Program-made: the position numbers and the translations under genes
Assembly (NCBI GenBank): GCA_017446125.1
Contig: JAFSRL010000072.1
Coordinates: 1-26,284 of the forward strand
Direction: 5' to 3'
DNA length: 26,284 bases
Origin: Lachnospiraceae bacterium
Lineage (GTDB): Bacteria > Bacillota > Clostridia > Lachnospirales > Lachnospiraceae
The notes under the pieces: model-generated
Databases searched by the model: none
The model's input: the letters and a program-made list of their open reading frames with translations, nothing else
Told to the model about the DNA's origin: nothing
Part shown: positions 15,257-22,638 of the stretch, one piece after another
How positions within the stretch are numbered: the first letter of the stretch is position 1
Layout of the letters: every line of letters begins with the position of its first letter

Positions 15257-16480
15257 ATGCTTGAGATCCATCTGGCGGAGCTTGTGCCCAAAACCTTACG
15301 AGATGCAAAAGTGCTCCTTGCAGGATTTCCCGCAGATTTTTATCTGGGGGAAAACCCTGTGTCTTCAACACTGATTATTCCGGGATATGCAGATAAGACG
15401 TTCAAGCGCATTTCTACGATGAAGTATCCGAAAGATACCAGGGCGCTGCGCCGCGCGGAAGCATTGTATGATGCATGGCTTTCTTTTTATCGCGGCGATA
15501 TTGAGCATGCACAGGAAAAGGCTGTCAGACTGTTTGAAGAGATTGGAAATCAAGAGACAAAGATACCAGGAAAAAGTAAGGCAAAAGAATCGCCGGCGCA
15601 CGTACAGAAATTAGGTGCCGCCTATCTGATTTGCTGTCTTGCGCGATACGGCATTCCGCACTTCAGAATAGACGCGGCGACGGCATACATGAGGCGATTG
15701 AAGGAAAGCTCCCTGCACTGTGCCCAGGCTGCGGCAATTGATCTTGTGATGCATGAGATGTCCATCGGCATTATGTCCGATATTCCGGGATGGATAAAGA
15801 ACGGGGAATTCGGTGTCGGACGCGTGGGCGACAGGCTCCTGTTTTGCGAAGACGCTGTGTATCCGGAAAACATTTATGCAGCCGTTCTTGCGGCGGTGCA
15901 GTACCGGAACTATCACGGCGATTACATGAAGTCTCTTTCAATCATCGACACGGCGCAAAAGGTGTACGGCATGCGTTCCGTCATCATAGGCGATGTATAT
16001 TTTGAGATATATCGTGCGCTGAACCTGGATGGGCTCGGATTTCCGGAAGAGGCGGATATTCACCTGCACCGTGCAGTACAGCTTGTGAAAAAGGATGCGC
16101 TTTGGCTGGTCATTGCTGAATTCATAGGAGCTTCTAACGGACGCCTGCTTTCCATCGTTGAAGAGGACGCTCCGGAGGGGGCTGAACGTTGTAAAAATAT
16201 ATCAAACGGATTCTTTGATCGTATCAGACGCACGCATGATGACGAGAAAGGCAGGCGCGGCTTTAAGAAGCTGACGGATCAGGAGCTTCTTGTGATGCAA
16301 ATGCTGTCTGAGGGAAGACGGAGTACGGATGTTGCACGCGAATTGTGCATTGAACCGGGAACTGTCAAATACCATAAGATGCACGCAGCGCAGAAGCTGG
16401 GGATTCCCACGGATGCAAGCCCCAGGGAACTGAAAGAAGCGCTCGAACACTACATCACCAGCGCCGTCTGGATGTCATAA
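15257..16480 (+). CDS. LuxR/GerE-type transcriptional regulator with helical N-terminal domain
   Basis: This is a 407-aa DNA-binding protein. The C-terminal ~60 residues (about 336-395) form a LuxR-type helix-turn-helix: LTDQELLVMQMLSEGRRSTDVARELCIEPGTVKYHKMHAAQKLG fits the family pattern with conserved Glu, Gly and the recognition helix TVKYHKM. The N-terminal ~330 residues are mainly helical, with TPR-like stretches around residues 70-100 and 225-280. There is no receiver domain and no P-loop, so it is neither a NarL-type response regulator nor a full-length MalT/LAL protein; the signal is unknown. GGAAGAG precedes the ATG. It sits directly upstream of a secreted protein gene that has a palindromic site at the classical LuxR activator position, so it probably controls that gene. 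Confidence 0.85.
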   Translation: MLEIHLAELVPKTLRDAKVLLAGFPADFYLGENPVSSTLIIPGYADKTFKRISTMKYPKDTRALRRAEALYDAWLSFYRGDIEHAQEKAVRLFEEIGNQETKIPGKSKAKESPAHVQKLGAAYLICCLARYGIPHFRIDAATAYMRRLKESSLHCAQAAAIDLVMHEMSIGIMSDIPGWIKNGEFGVGRVGDRLLFCEDAVYPENIYAAVLAAVQYRNYHGDYMKSLSIIDTAQKVYGMRSVIIGDVYFEIYRALNLDGLGFPEEADIHLHRAVQLVKKDALWLVIAEFIGASNGRLLSIVEEDAPEGAERCKNISNGFFDRIRRTHDDEKGRRGFKKLTDQELLVMQMLSEGRRSTDVARELCIEPGTVKYHKMHAAQKLGIPTDASPRELKEALEHYITSAVWMS

Positions 16481-16484
16481 AAAT

Positions 16485-16503
16485 ACTGTCCCTCAGGGAC
16501 AGT
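16485..16503. promoter_or_regulatory. 19-bp palindrome at -44, putative LuxR-type activator site
   Basis: ACTGTCCC (16485-16492) and GGGACAGT (16496-16503) form a perfect inverted repeat around TCA. It starts 5 nt after the regulator's stop codon and touches the -35 of the next promoter. With a start near 16538 its centre is at about -44, where LuxR-family activators bind. There is no T tract, so a terminator role is unlikely. Confidence 0.6.
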
Positions 16504-16531
16504 TCACAAACACCGTTTTCTCCGTTACGAT
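16503..16531 (+). promoter_or_regulatory. Promoter of the secreted acidic protein gene
   Basis: TTCACA (16503-16508), 17 nt, then TACGAT (16526-16531). Both boxes are imperfect, as expected for an activator-dependent promoter. The 19-bp palindrome abuts the -35. Confidence 0.55.
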
Positions 16532-16564
16532 AGAATTATCAGTAAGAGGAGGAGAGCGAGAGAG

Positions 16565-17338
16565 ATGAAACATCAGACACTTTCAAAGATTCTGGGAACC
16601 CTTTCAATTATTATCCTCACGTTTTTTGCGGTATCCTTTGTAACGCCTGCCGTTAAGGCTTCTTCACCGCCTCCGTCGACAATTCCGGAAGAGGAAGAAG
16701 AGGAGGAAGAAGACGGGACTTCCGTTTCGGGCTACTTAGGAGACGATTCTTCTTCCCTGCCTCAGCCGGGATTTATCAATGGCATCCCGGTTGGAACGGT
16801 AAACGCCGCCGCTGCGCAGGGTAAGAGTGTTGGCGAGTATCTGAACAATGCATTGGATTTCAGGAGTGGTCGTTTGCGAATGGGAGGAAGGATTTCGACA
16901 CCGCCAAATGATACGCGGCATCCAACAGAACCGCTCCGCATTTCTTCCGGAGCCAATGCCGTTCAAAAAGGGAAAACAACCGGCATGACGGTTCAGCTCG
17001 ACTGGGCATCAACGGCGGTGATTAACGTCGGGCACATGGTGGCTTCGCAAACCGGCGGCACGTTGGTTGCGGCATTTCAAACCTCCTGTCCGGGACAGGG
17101 AGAAACCATAGTGGATCTGTATTCCCCGCAACTTCAAGCAGACAGGAAGCTGACTGCCTTTTCCGTGGGAGGAAAGGCGGGAAGTCTTGATATCATCAAT
17201 GAATTGCCGGGGGTGGTAAGCGAGGAGCATTTCCACATCGCCTTGCCGGGCCCGGCACAGGAGATTATCATTATTCAGGATGCGGACGATAATCTGAAAG
17301 ACAATCTGTTCGGGAGGTTGAATCTCAAGCACTTTTAA
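16565..17338 (+). CDS. Secreted protein with acidic tract, unknown function
   Basis: This is a 257-aa exported protein. The signal peptide has a basic start (KHQTLSK), a hydrophobic core and a signal-peptidase I site near VKA/SS (after about residue 32); there is no lipobox. A Pro/Ser linker leads into eight Glu and one Asp (42-50). The remaining ~200 residues are rich in Gly, Ser and beta-forming segments (INGIPVGTVNAAAAQGKSVGEYLNNAL; GMTVQLDW; a C-terminal HFHIALPGPAQEIIIIQDADDN). There is no LPXTG or other anchor, and one Cys (in TSCPG). I recognise no family. AGGAGG lies upstream of the ATG. The preceding LuxR-type gene and the palindrome before the promoter suggest regulated secretion. 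Confidence 0.75.
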   Translation: MKHQTLSKILGTLSIIILTFFAVSFVTPAVKASSPPPSTIPEEEEEEEEDGTSVSGYLGDDSSSLPQPGFINGIPVGTVNAAAAQGKSVGEYLNNALDFRSGRLRMGGRISTPPNDTRHPTEPLRISSGANAVQKGKTTGMTVQLDWASTAVINVGHMVASQTGGTLVAAFQTSCPGQGETIVDLYSPQLQADRKLTAFSVGGKAGSLDIINELPGVVSEEHFHIALPGPAQEIIIIQDADDNLKDNLFGRLNLKHF

Positions 17339-17378
17339 GCTGGCACATCATAAACAGACCCGTCCCTTTTGTCATCGA

Positions 17379-18323
17379 TTACACCTCGTTCGGGACCTCT
17401 CCGTTCAGGAATCCCCTCAGATTCCCGAACACGATCTCCGCGCGCAGGCTCATGGACTCCTTTGTCGCGAAGGCGACGTGCGGGGTGACGAGCGTATTGG
17501 GCGCATTTAAGAGCGGGTCATTGATATCAAGCGGCGGCTCGGCGTCAAACACATCAATGCCGGCGCAGGCAATCACGCCGCCCTGTAACGCGTTCGCAAG
17601 ATCCTCACTGACCACGACGCTCCCTCTTGCCACATTGATGAGCATGGCGGTGTTTTTCATTAACGCGAGCTTTTCTTTGTTGATCAGACCCTTGGTCGAA
17701 TCGTTCAACGGGCAATGCAGTACCACGATGTCGGAATCCTTTAAGAGGGTATCTAAATCGCACTGCACCACATAGGAGGGCGCGTCATCGTGCACGCTTC
17801 TTGAATGCGCCAGGATGCCGCAGCCCATCGCGTGGAACAGCTCCGCGCTTCTTGTCCCGATTTTGCCAAGCCCCACGATGCCCACGGTCTTTCCCTTTAA
17901 TTCAAACCCGACCAGTCCGTCCTTTGTTTCGCCGGCACGGCACCTGTCTTCGACAGCCCGGATATTGCGCGCGAGTGAGAGCGCCATACCCAAAGCCAAT
18001 TCGGCGACCGCCTCATTCGAATACCCCGAAGCGTTCGATGCCTTGACGCCCCTGGCCATTGCTGCGGCAAGACCCACGTGATCGACGCCGGTAAAGGCGA
18101 TGTCGATGTATTTCAAGGAAGGTGCTGCCTCGATGACCTCCGCGGGCATGGGCATGTTTGCTAAAATCATTGCGTCAATGCCTTTGACCTCTTCCTTTAA
18201 GACATTCACGTCCGTTGTGCGCGCAAAGTCGACAAAGCGATGTCCCGCTGCTTCAAATTCCTTTTTGCGTTCCGCAAGCTCCGCAGCGGAAATCCCTAAG
18301 GGTTCCATAATCGCGATTTTCAT
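17379..18323 (-). CDS. D-isomer-specific 2-hydroxyacid dehydrogenase
   Basis: This 314-aa NAD(P)-dependent enzyme reduces a 2-oxoacid to the D-2-hydroxyacid, or the reverse. It has the expected two-domain layout: an N-terminal substrate domain, and a central Rossmann domain with GLGKIG (151-156). The catalytic triad is in place: Arg233 (NVARGS), Glu262 (DVFDAEPP) and His282 (TPHVAF). The exact substrate (hydroxypyruvate, glyoxylate, pyruvate or a branched 2-oxoacid) cannot be told. The start at 18323 follows a strong GGAGGAAGG. It is monocistronic, divergent from psuG, and convergent with the secreted-protein gene across a 40-bp gap with no clear terminator. Confidence 0.92.
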   Translation of the reverse strand: MKIAIMEPLGISAAELAERKKEFEAAGHRFVDFARTTDVNVLKEEVKGIDAMILANMPMPAEVIEAAPSLKYIDIAFTGVDHVGLAAAMARGVKASNASGYSNEAVAELALGMALSLARNIRAVEDRCRAGETKDGLVGFELKGKTVGIVGLGKIGTRSAELFHAMGCGILAHSRSVHDDAPSYVVQCDLDTLLKDSDIVVLHCPLNDSTKGLINKEKLALMKNTAMLINVARGSVVVSEDLANALQGGVIACAGIDVFDAEPPLDINDPLLNAPNTLVTPHVAFATKESMSLRAEIVFGNLRGFLNGEVPNEV

Positions 18324-18367
18324 TTCTGCCTTCCTCCTTCATGTCATGATGCAAAAGTAAACAGATG

Positions 18368-18376
18368 TGATAGAAT
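18368..18376 (+). promoter_or_regulatory. Extended -10 promoter of psuG
   Basis: TGA-TAGAAT (18368-18376) is an extended -10 without a clear -35. It would give a leader of about 25 nt including the GGAGGTGG ribosome site. Confidence 0.5.
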
Positions 18377-18406
18377 ATAGTATATCAGATTTTACGGAGG
18401 TGGAAC

Positions 18407-19330
18407 ATGAGTCAGAAGTTATTTTTGGATGTCAAACCGGAGGTGGAGGAGGCGTTAAAGGCGGGGAAGCCCGTGGTCGCTTTGGAGTCCACCATCATCT
18501 CGCACGGCATGCCCTACCCGCAGAACGTCGAAACGGCGCTTGCGGTGGAGAAGATCATCCGTGAAGAGGGCGCGGTGCCCGCGACGATTGCGATGATTAA
18601 CGGTCGCTGCAAGGCGGGTTTGACGGAAGAGGAGATCGAATACTTCGGTAAGAAGGGGACGAAGATTGCGAAGGCATCCAGGCGGGACCTTGCGGTGCTT
18701 GCCGCACGCGGTGAGGACGGCGCAACAACCGTTACGACCACCATGATCATTGCCGCGATGGCGGGCATCAAGGTATTTGCGACCGGCGGAATCGGCGGGG
18801 TGCATCGCGGCGCGCAGCAGACCTTCGACATTTCCGCGGACCTTGAGGAGCTTGCGAATACGGATGTCTGCGTGGTGTGCGCGGGCGCAAAAGCGATTCT
18901 TGATTTAAAGCTCACGCTGGAGTATTTGGAAACCCGCGGCGTGCCGGTCATCGGCTACGGGACAAAGGAGCTGCCGGCGTTTTATTCCAGACACTCAGGG
19001 CTGGAGGTGGATTACCGCATGGATTCCGCGGAAGAAATCGCGAAGACCTTAAAGGTGCAGCACGACCTGGGCTTCAAGGGCGGCATGCTTGTGACGAATC
19101 CCATTCCGGAGGAATACGCGATGGATGGCGATACCATCAACAACGCCATCGAGCAGGCGTTGAAGGAAGCAACAGAGCAGGGCATTCACGGCAAGGAGAC
19201 GACCCCGTTCTTGCTGGCGAGGGTCAAGGACTTAACGGGCGGCGATTCGCTCGACTCGAACATTCAGCTTGTCTTTAACAACGCGCGCTTAGCGGCGAAC
19301 ATCGCAAAGGCTTATTGCGAGAACGCGTAG
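18407..19330 (+). CDS. psuG: Pseudouridine-5'-phosphate glycosidase
   Basis: This 307-aa enzyme cleaves the C-glycosidic bond of pseudouridine 5'-phosphate to uracil and ribose 5-phosphate, the second step of pseudouridine breakdown. The family signatures are continuous: VALESTIISHGMPYPQN, KASRRD, GATTV, FATGGIGGVHRGA, CAGAKAILD and GVPVIGYGT. The residues matching E. coli Glu31, Lys93 and Lys166 are Glu27, Lys89 and Lys162, all offset by four, so the Schiff-base lysine is kept. A strong GGAGGTGG precedes the ATG. The kinase for the first step lies 8 kb upstream on the same strand rather than adjacent. The last 19 nt overlap the 3' end of the convergent methyltransferase gene. Confidence 0.96.
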   Translation: MSQKLFLDVKPEVEEALKAGKPVVALESTIISHGMPYPQNVETALAVEKIIREEGAVPATIAMINGRCKAGLTEEEIEYFGKKGTKIAKASRRDLAVLAARGEDGATTVTTTMIIAAMAGIKVFATGGIGGVHRGAQQTFDISADLEELANTDVCVVCAGAKAILDLKLTLEYLETRGVPVIGYGTKELPAFYSRHSGLEVDYRMDSAEEIAKTLKVQHDLGFKGGMLVTNPIPEEYAMDGDTINNAIEQALKEATEQGIHGKETTPFLLARVKDLTGGDSLDSNIQLVFNNARLAANIAKAYCENA

Positions 19331-20160
19331 AAGGCAACCGCGGAGGCGGCGGCGACATTCAAAGAGTCCACGCCCCGCGCCATCGGGATCATCACCGTAT
19401 GATCGCAGGATTCTAAAATCGTTTTGGAAAGACCGTCGTTTTCGCTTCCGAGGAAAAGGGCGGTCTTTTGTTCCTTCGCAATCGCGATGTCATGTAAGGC
19501 AATGGCGTCATCCGAAAGCGCGAGCGCGTAGAGTGAAAAGCCCATCGCTTTTAAATCAATCGTCAATGCGGCATCCGCGGCGTCCTTTGCCGCGTCGGAA
19601 TAAGAGGCGTCTGACACGGTCCACGGAAGCAAGAAGACGTTACCCATGCTCACGCGCACCGCGCGGCGGTACAAGGGATCCGCGCAGCCGTTGCACAGGA
19701 TGACCGCGTCGACCCCTAAGGCGGCGGCGTTCCGGAAAATGGCACCCACATTGGTCGGGTTCATGATGTGGTCCAAAACCACGATGCGCCTTGCATCCTC
19801 CACCACGTCCGTGACGCTTGGGAGTGTTCTTCTTCGCATCGCGCAAAGCGCACCCCGCGTGACGGGGTAGCCCGTGATTTTCTCAAGGACAGACTGCGGC
19901 GCACAATAGACGGGGACGTTGTGAATGCGCTCCAAAAGCGCGGCACCCTCCCCCGTAACGGCACTCTCCTCCAACAAGAGGGAAACCGGCGCGTAACCCG
20001 CATCCAGGGCGCGCAAAATCACGCGGACGCTTTCCGCGATAAACAGTCCCTGCGCCGGCTCATCGTGCCGGAACAGCTTTACCTCATTGCTTCTTGCGTA
20101 GACATCAAATACAAGATCCTCAAAATCCGTCACCGGAATGATGTGAGAATCATGCGCCAT
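19312..20160 (-). CDS. SpoU/TrmH-family RNA 2'-O-methyltransferase
   Basis: This 282-aa SPOUT-class enzyme transfers a methyl group from S-adenosylmethionine to a ribose 2'-OH in rRNA or tRNA. The three family motifs are present: motif 1 NPTNVGAIFRNA (134-145) with the catalytic Arg143, motif 2 LFLGSENDGLS (235-245), and motif 3 IPMARGVDSLNVAAA (258-272). The N-terminal ~100 residues match the substrate-binding domain of RlmB/TsnR-type members. The RNA target cannot be assigned. The start at 20160 has AAAGGGG 7 nt upstream. It is convergent with psuG (19-nt overlap) and divergent from the P-type ATPase. Confidence 0.9.
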   Translation of the reverse strand: MAHDSHIIPVTDFEDLVFDVYARSNEVKLFRHDEPAQGLFIAESVRVILRALDAGYAPVSLLLEESAVTGEGAALLERIHNVPVYCAPQSVLEKITGYPVTRGALCAMRRRTLPSVTDVVEDARRIVVLDHIMNPTNVGAIFRNAAALGVDAVILCNGCADPLYRRAVRVSMGNVFLLPWTVSDASYSDAAKDAADAALTIDLKAMGFSLYALALSDDAIALHDIAIAKEQKTALFLGSENDGLSKTILESCDHTVMIPMARGVDSLNVAAASAVAFYAFSQ

Positions 20161-20193
20161 CGCGTGCCCCTTTCGTCGTTGTAAACTCTTCGT

Positions 20194-20221
20194 AAGTGTA
20201 CCATATCCCGCAGGTACGCTT
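20194..20221. promoter_or_regulatory. Inverted repeat between divergent methyltransferase and ATPase genes
   Basis: AAGTGTACC (20194-20202) and GGTACGCTT (20213-20221) are inverted repeats with one mismatch (a G-T pair in RNA) and a 10-nt spacer. The repeat sits just upstream of the ATPase -10 box, so it could be an operator. Confidence 0.35.
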
Positions 20222-20226
20222 CAATG

Positions 20227-20235
20227 TGGTAAGAT
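20227..20235 (+). promoter_or_regulatory. Extended -10 promoter of the P-type ATPase gene
   Basis: TGG-TAAGAT (20227-20235) ends 8 nt before the ATG, so transcription should start at or within 1-2 nt of the start codon. No clear -35 is visible. Confidence 0.45.
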
Positions 20236-20243
20236 AGTAACGT

Positions 20244-22637
20244 ATGGATACACAGGTAACGCCACCCGTGGGCGGCCTGACAAGAGAGCAGGTCATCGAG
20301 CTGGCAAACGCCGGCCACCGCAACGAACGGGTCGACAACACACAAAAAACCACAAAGGACATCGTCCGCGAAAACACCTTAACGTACTTCAACCTGATCT
20401 TTCTGGTGCTGACGTTACTGTGCATCGTCGCGGGTTCGTTCAACTCGCTCACCTTTTTGCCCGTCGTCATCGCGAACATGGCGATTGGAATCGTCCAGGA
20501 GCTGCGCGCGAAAAAGGTCTTAGACCGGCTTTCCGTTTTGAACCAGCCCACCGCACAGTGCATCCGCGACGGCGAGGAGAAAACGGTGGCGACAACCGCC
20601 CTGGTTTTAAACGACGTGATTGTATTGCGCGAGGGAACACAGATTCCCGCGGACGCCGTGGTGGTCGCCGGAGAGTGCGCCGTCAACGAAGCGCTCCTTA
20701 CGGGCGAGGCCGATGAGATCAACAAGACCCCCGGGGATGAGCTTATGAGCGGCTCCTTCGTGGTGTCCGGCGTCTGTTACGCGCGCTTAACGAAGGTGGG
20801 CGCACAGTCCTATATTTCCAGGCTGACCTTGAAAGCAAAGCAGATGAAGTCGCACGAGCAGTCGGAGATGGTGCGGGACATCAACCGCTTCGTCATCGCT
20901 GCGGGCATCGCAATTGTCCCGATCGGGATTGCGCTCTTTGTGCAGGGCATGCGGGAGGGCAACGGCTTCCAGGCATCCGTCACGAGCATGGTCGCGGCGG
21001 TGATCGGGATGATTCCGGAGGGACTGTATCTTTTAGTCAGCATTACGCTGGCGATGAGCGCGATGCGGCTTGCGAGAAGAAAGGTCATGCTGCACGACAT
21101 GAAGTCGATTGAAACCCTTGCGCGTGTCGATGTGCTCTGTGTCGATAAGACGGGAACCATCACGGACAACGACATGCTGGTTGCGGAGGCGGTGCTGCCC
21201 GTCGCTTCGGACGATTCCGGATATGTGGATGCACTCTACGATCCGGTGCCGGAAACCAAGGGCAACCGCATGGCGGAGTTATCTCTTCTGGTGGGAGACT
21301 ATATCAACAACTTAACGGATGACAATATCACGATGAAGGCGATGCGCAACTTCTTCTCCCCCAACACCGGACGGGTTGCAATCGAGGCGCAGCCCTTCAC
21401 CTCGCGCTTAAAGTATTCCGCCGTGGAGTTTCGGGACGGCGTCTTTGTTCTGGGTGCGCCGGACATTGTATTGAAGGAAGACTACGCGCGGTACGAGGAA
21501 CAGGTAACGGGATATGCGCACAAGGGACTGCGCGTGATTGCGTTTTGCCGCGTGAACGACGCGCGTGATTTACCAAATACCCTTGAGGGGCACAACGTGG
21601 AGCCCCTGCTCTTTATTCTGTTGCAGAACCCGATCCGCGAAAACGCGAAGGAAACCTTCCAATACTTCGCCTCCCAAGAGGTGGACATCAAGGTCATCTC
21701 CGGCGACAATCCCGTCACGGTCTCTGAGGTTGCCATGAAGGCGGGCATCGCGAACGCGGACAAGTATGTCGATGCGACCACGTTGACGGACGACACCAAA
21801 ATCTTCCGGGCGGTGAAGAACTACACGGTCTTCGGACGCGTGACACCGGAATTGAAGCAGCGTCTGGTGCAGGCGTACAAGCGCCTGGGTAAGACGGTTG
21901 CAATGACGGGCGACGGCGTCAACGACATCCTCGCGATGAAGCATGCGGATTGTTCGATTGCGATGGCGCAGGGATCCGACGCCGCGGTGCAGGCGGCACA
22001 GGTCGTGCTTTTGGACTCTGACTTTTCCCACATGAAGGAAATCGTCGCGGAGGGGCGGCGTGACATCAATAACATCGAGCGCAGCGCGACACTGTTTTTG
22101 GTGAAGAACATTTTCTCGCTGCTGTTGTCGGTCTTCTCCATCGTCAATGTGCTGGCGTATCCGTTGGAGCCCTCGCAGGTTTCCCTGATTAGCATGTTCA
22201 ACATCGGGATGCCGGCCTTCCTTCTTGCGATGGAGCCGAACGAGAAAAAGATCACGGGGCGCTTTTTACCCAAGGTCACCCTGCGCGCCATGCCGGCAGC
22301 CTTAACGGACTTTCTGGCAATCGCGGCAATGGTGGTCTTTTCGAATACCTTCGGCGTCGCCGCGGAGGACGTCTCCGTTGCCTCGACCTTCTTGCTTGCC
22401 ATTGTGGGCTTCATGATTCTGGTGAAGATCTGTGCGCCCGTCAACCGCTACCGCGTCATCGTCGTTGCGGGCTGTGTGACAGGCATCATTCTTGCCGCGA
22501 TATTCTTCTCCGATTTGTTTGCCATCGCATCCGTCTCGAGAGAATGCATCATGCTCTTTGCGCTCTTTGCGATTGCGACGGAACCCTTTATGCGCTACCT
22601 GACAATGCTCTTTGAAATGCTGCGCAGGAAGGTGTGA
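20244..22637 (+). CDS. CtpE-like P-type ATPase (probable Ca2+ transporter)
   Basis: This 797-aa integral membrane ATPase has all P-type hallmarks: actuator motif LLTGEAD (Glu155), phosphorylation site DKTGTIT with Asp301, and hinge GDGVND (556-561). Two helices precede the actuator domain, and about six follow the phosphorylation/nucleotide domains. From memory, order and motifs (IANMAIGIVQELRAKKVLD; SLLTGEADEI; MSGSFVVSG; MVPEGL-like MIPEGLYLLVS) follow mycobacterial CtpE, a Ca2+-uptake pump of the same length. There is no N-terminal heavy-metal domain and no CPC motif, which argues against Cu/Cd/Zn pumps. The ATG has no ribosome site and lies 8 nt after an extended -10, suggesting a leaderless message. 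The next gene begins 1 nt after its stop codon. Confidence 0.9.
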   Translation: MDTQVTPPVGGLTREQVIELANAGHRNERVDNTQKTTKDIVRENTLTYFNLIFLVLTLLCIVAGSFNSLTFLPVVIANMAIGIVQELRAKKVLDRLSVLNQPTAQCIRDGEEKTVATTALVLNDVIVLREGTQIPADAVVVAGECAVNEALLTGEADEINKTPGDELMSGSFVVSGVCYARLTKVGAQSYISRLTLKAKQMKSHEQSEMVRDINRFVIAAGIAIVPIGIALFVQGMREGNGFQASVTSMVAAVIGMIPEGLYLLVSITLAMSAMRLARRKVMLHDMKSIETLARVDVLCVDKTGTITDNDMLVAEAVLPVASDDSGYVDALYDPVPETKGNRMAELSLLVGDYINNLTDDNITMKAMRNFFSPNTGRVAIEAQPFTSRLKYSAVEFRDGVFVLGAPDIVLKEDYARYEEQVTGYAHKGLRVIAFCRVNDARDLPNTLEGHNVEPLLFILLQNPIRENAKETFQYFASQEVDIKVISGDNPVTVSEVAMKAGIANADKYVDATTLTDDTKIFRAVKNYTVFGRVTPELKQRLVQAYKRLGKTVAMTGDGVNDILAMKHADCSIAMAQGSDAAVQAAQVVLLDSDFSHMKEIVAEGRRDINNIERSATLFLVKNIFSLLLSVFSIVNVLAYPLEPSQVSLISMFNIGMPAFLLAMEPNEKKITGRFLPKVTLRAMPAALTDFLAIAAMVVFSNTFGVAAEDVSVASTFLLAIVGFMILVKICAPVNRYRVIVVAGCVTGIILAAIFFSDLFAIASVSRECIMLFALFAIATEPFMRYLTMLFEMLRRKV

Positions 22638-22638
22638 C

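Noticed and set aside
16485..16503. Palindrome as a Rho-independent terminator of the LuxR-type gene
   Set aside because: There is no T tract after the stem and it abuts a promoter, so a binding site is more likely.
21821..22444. 207-codon minus-strand frame opposite the P-type ATPase
   Set aside because: It is the shadow of the ATPase hinge and membrane region, caused by high GC content; no ribosome site or domain.
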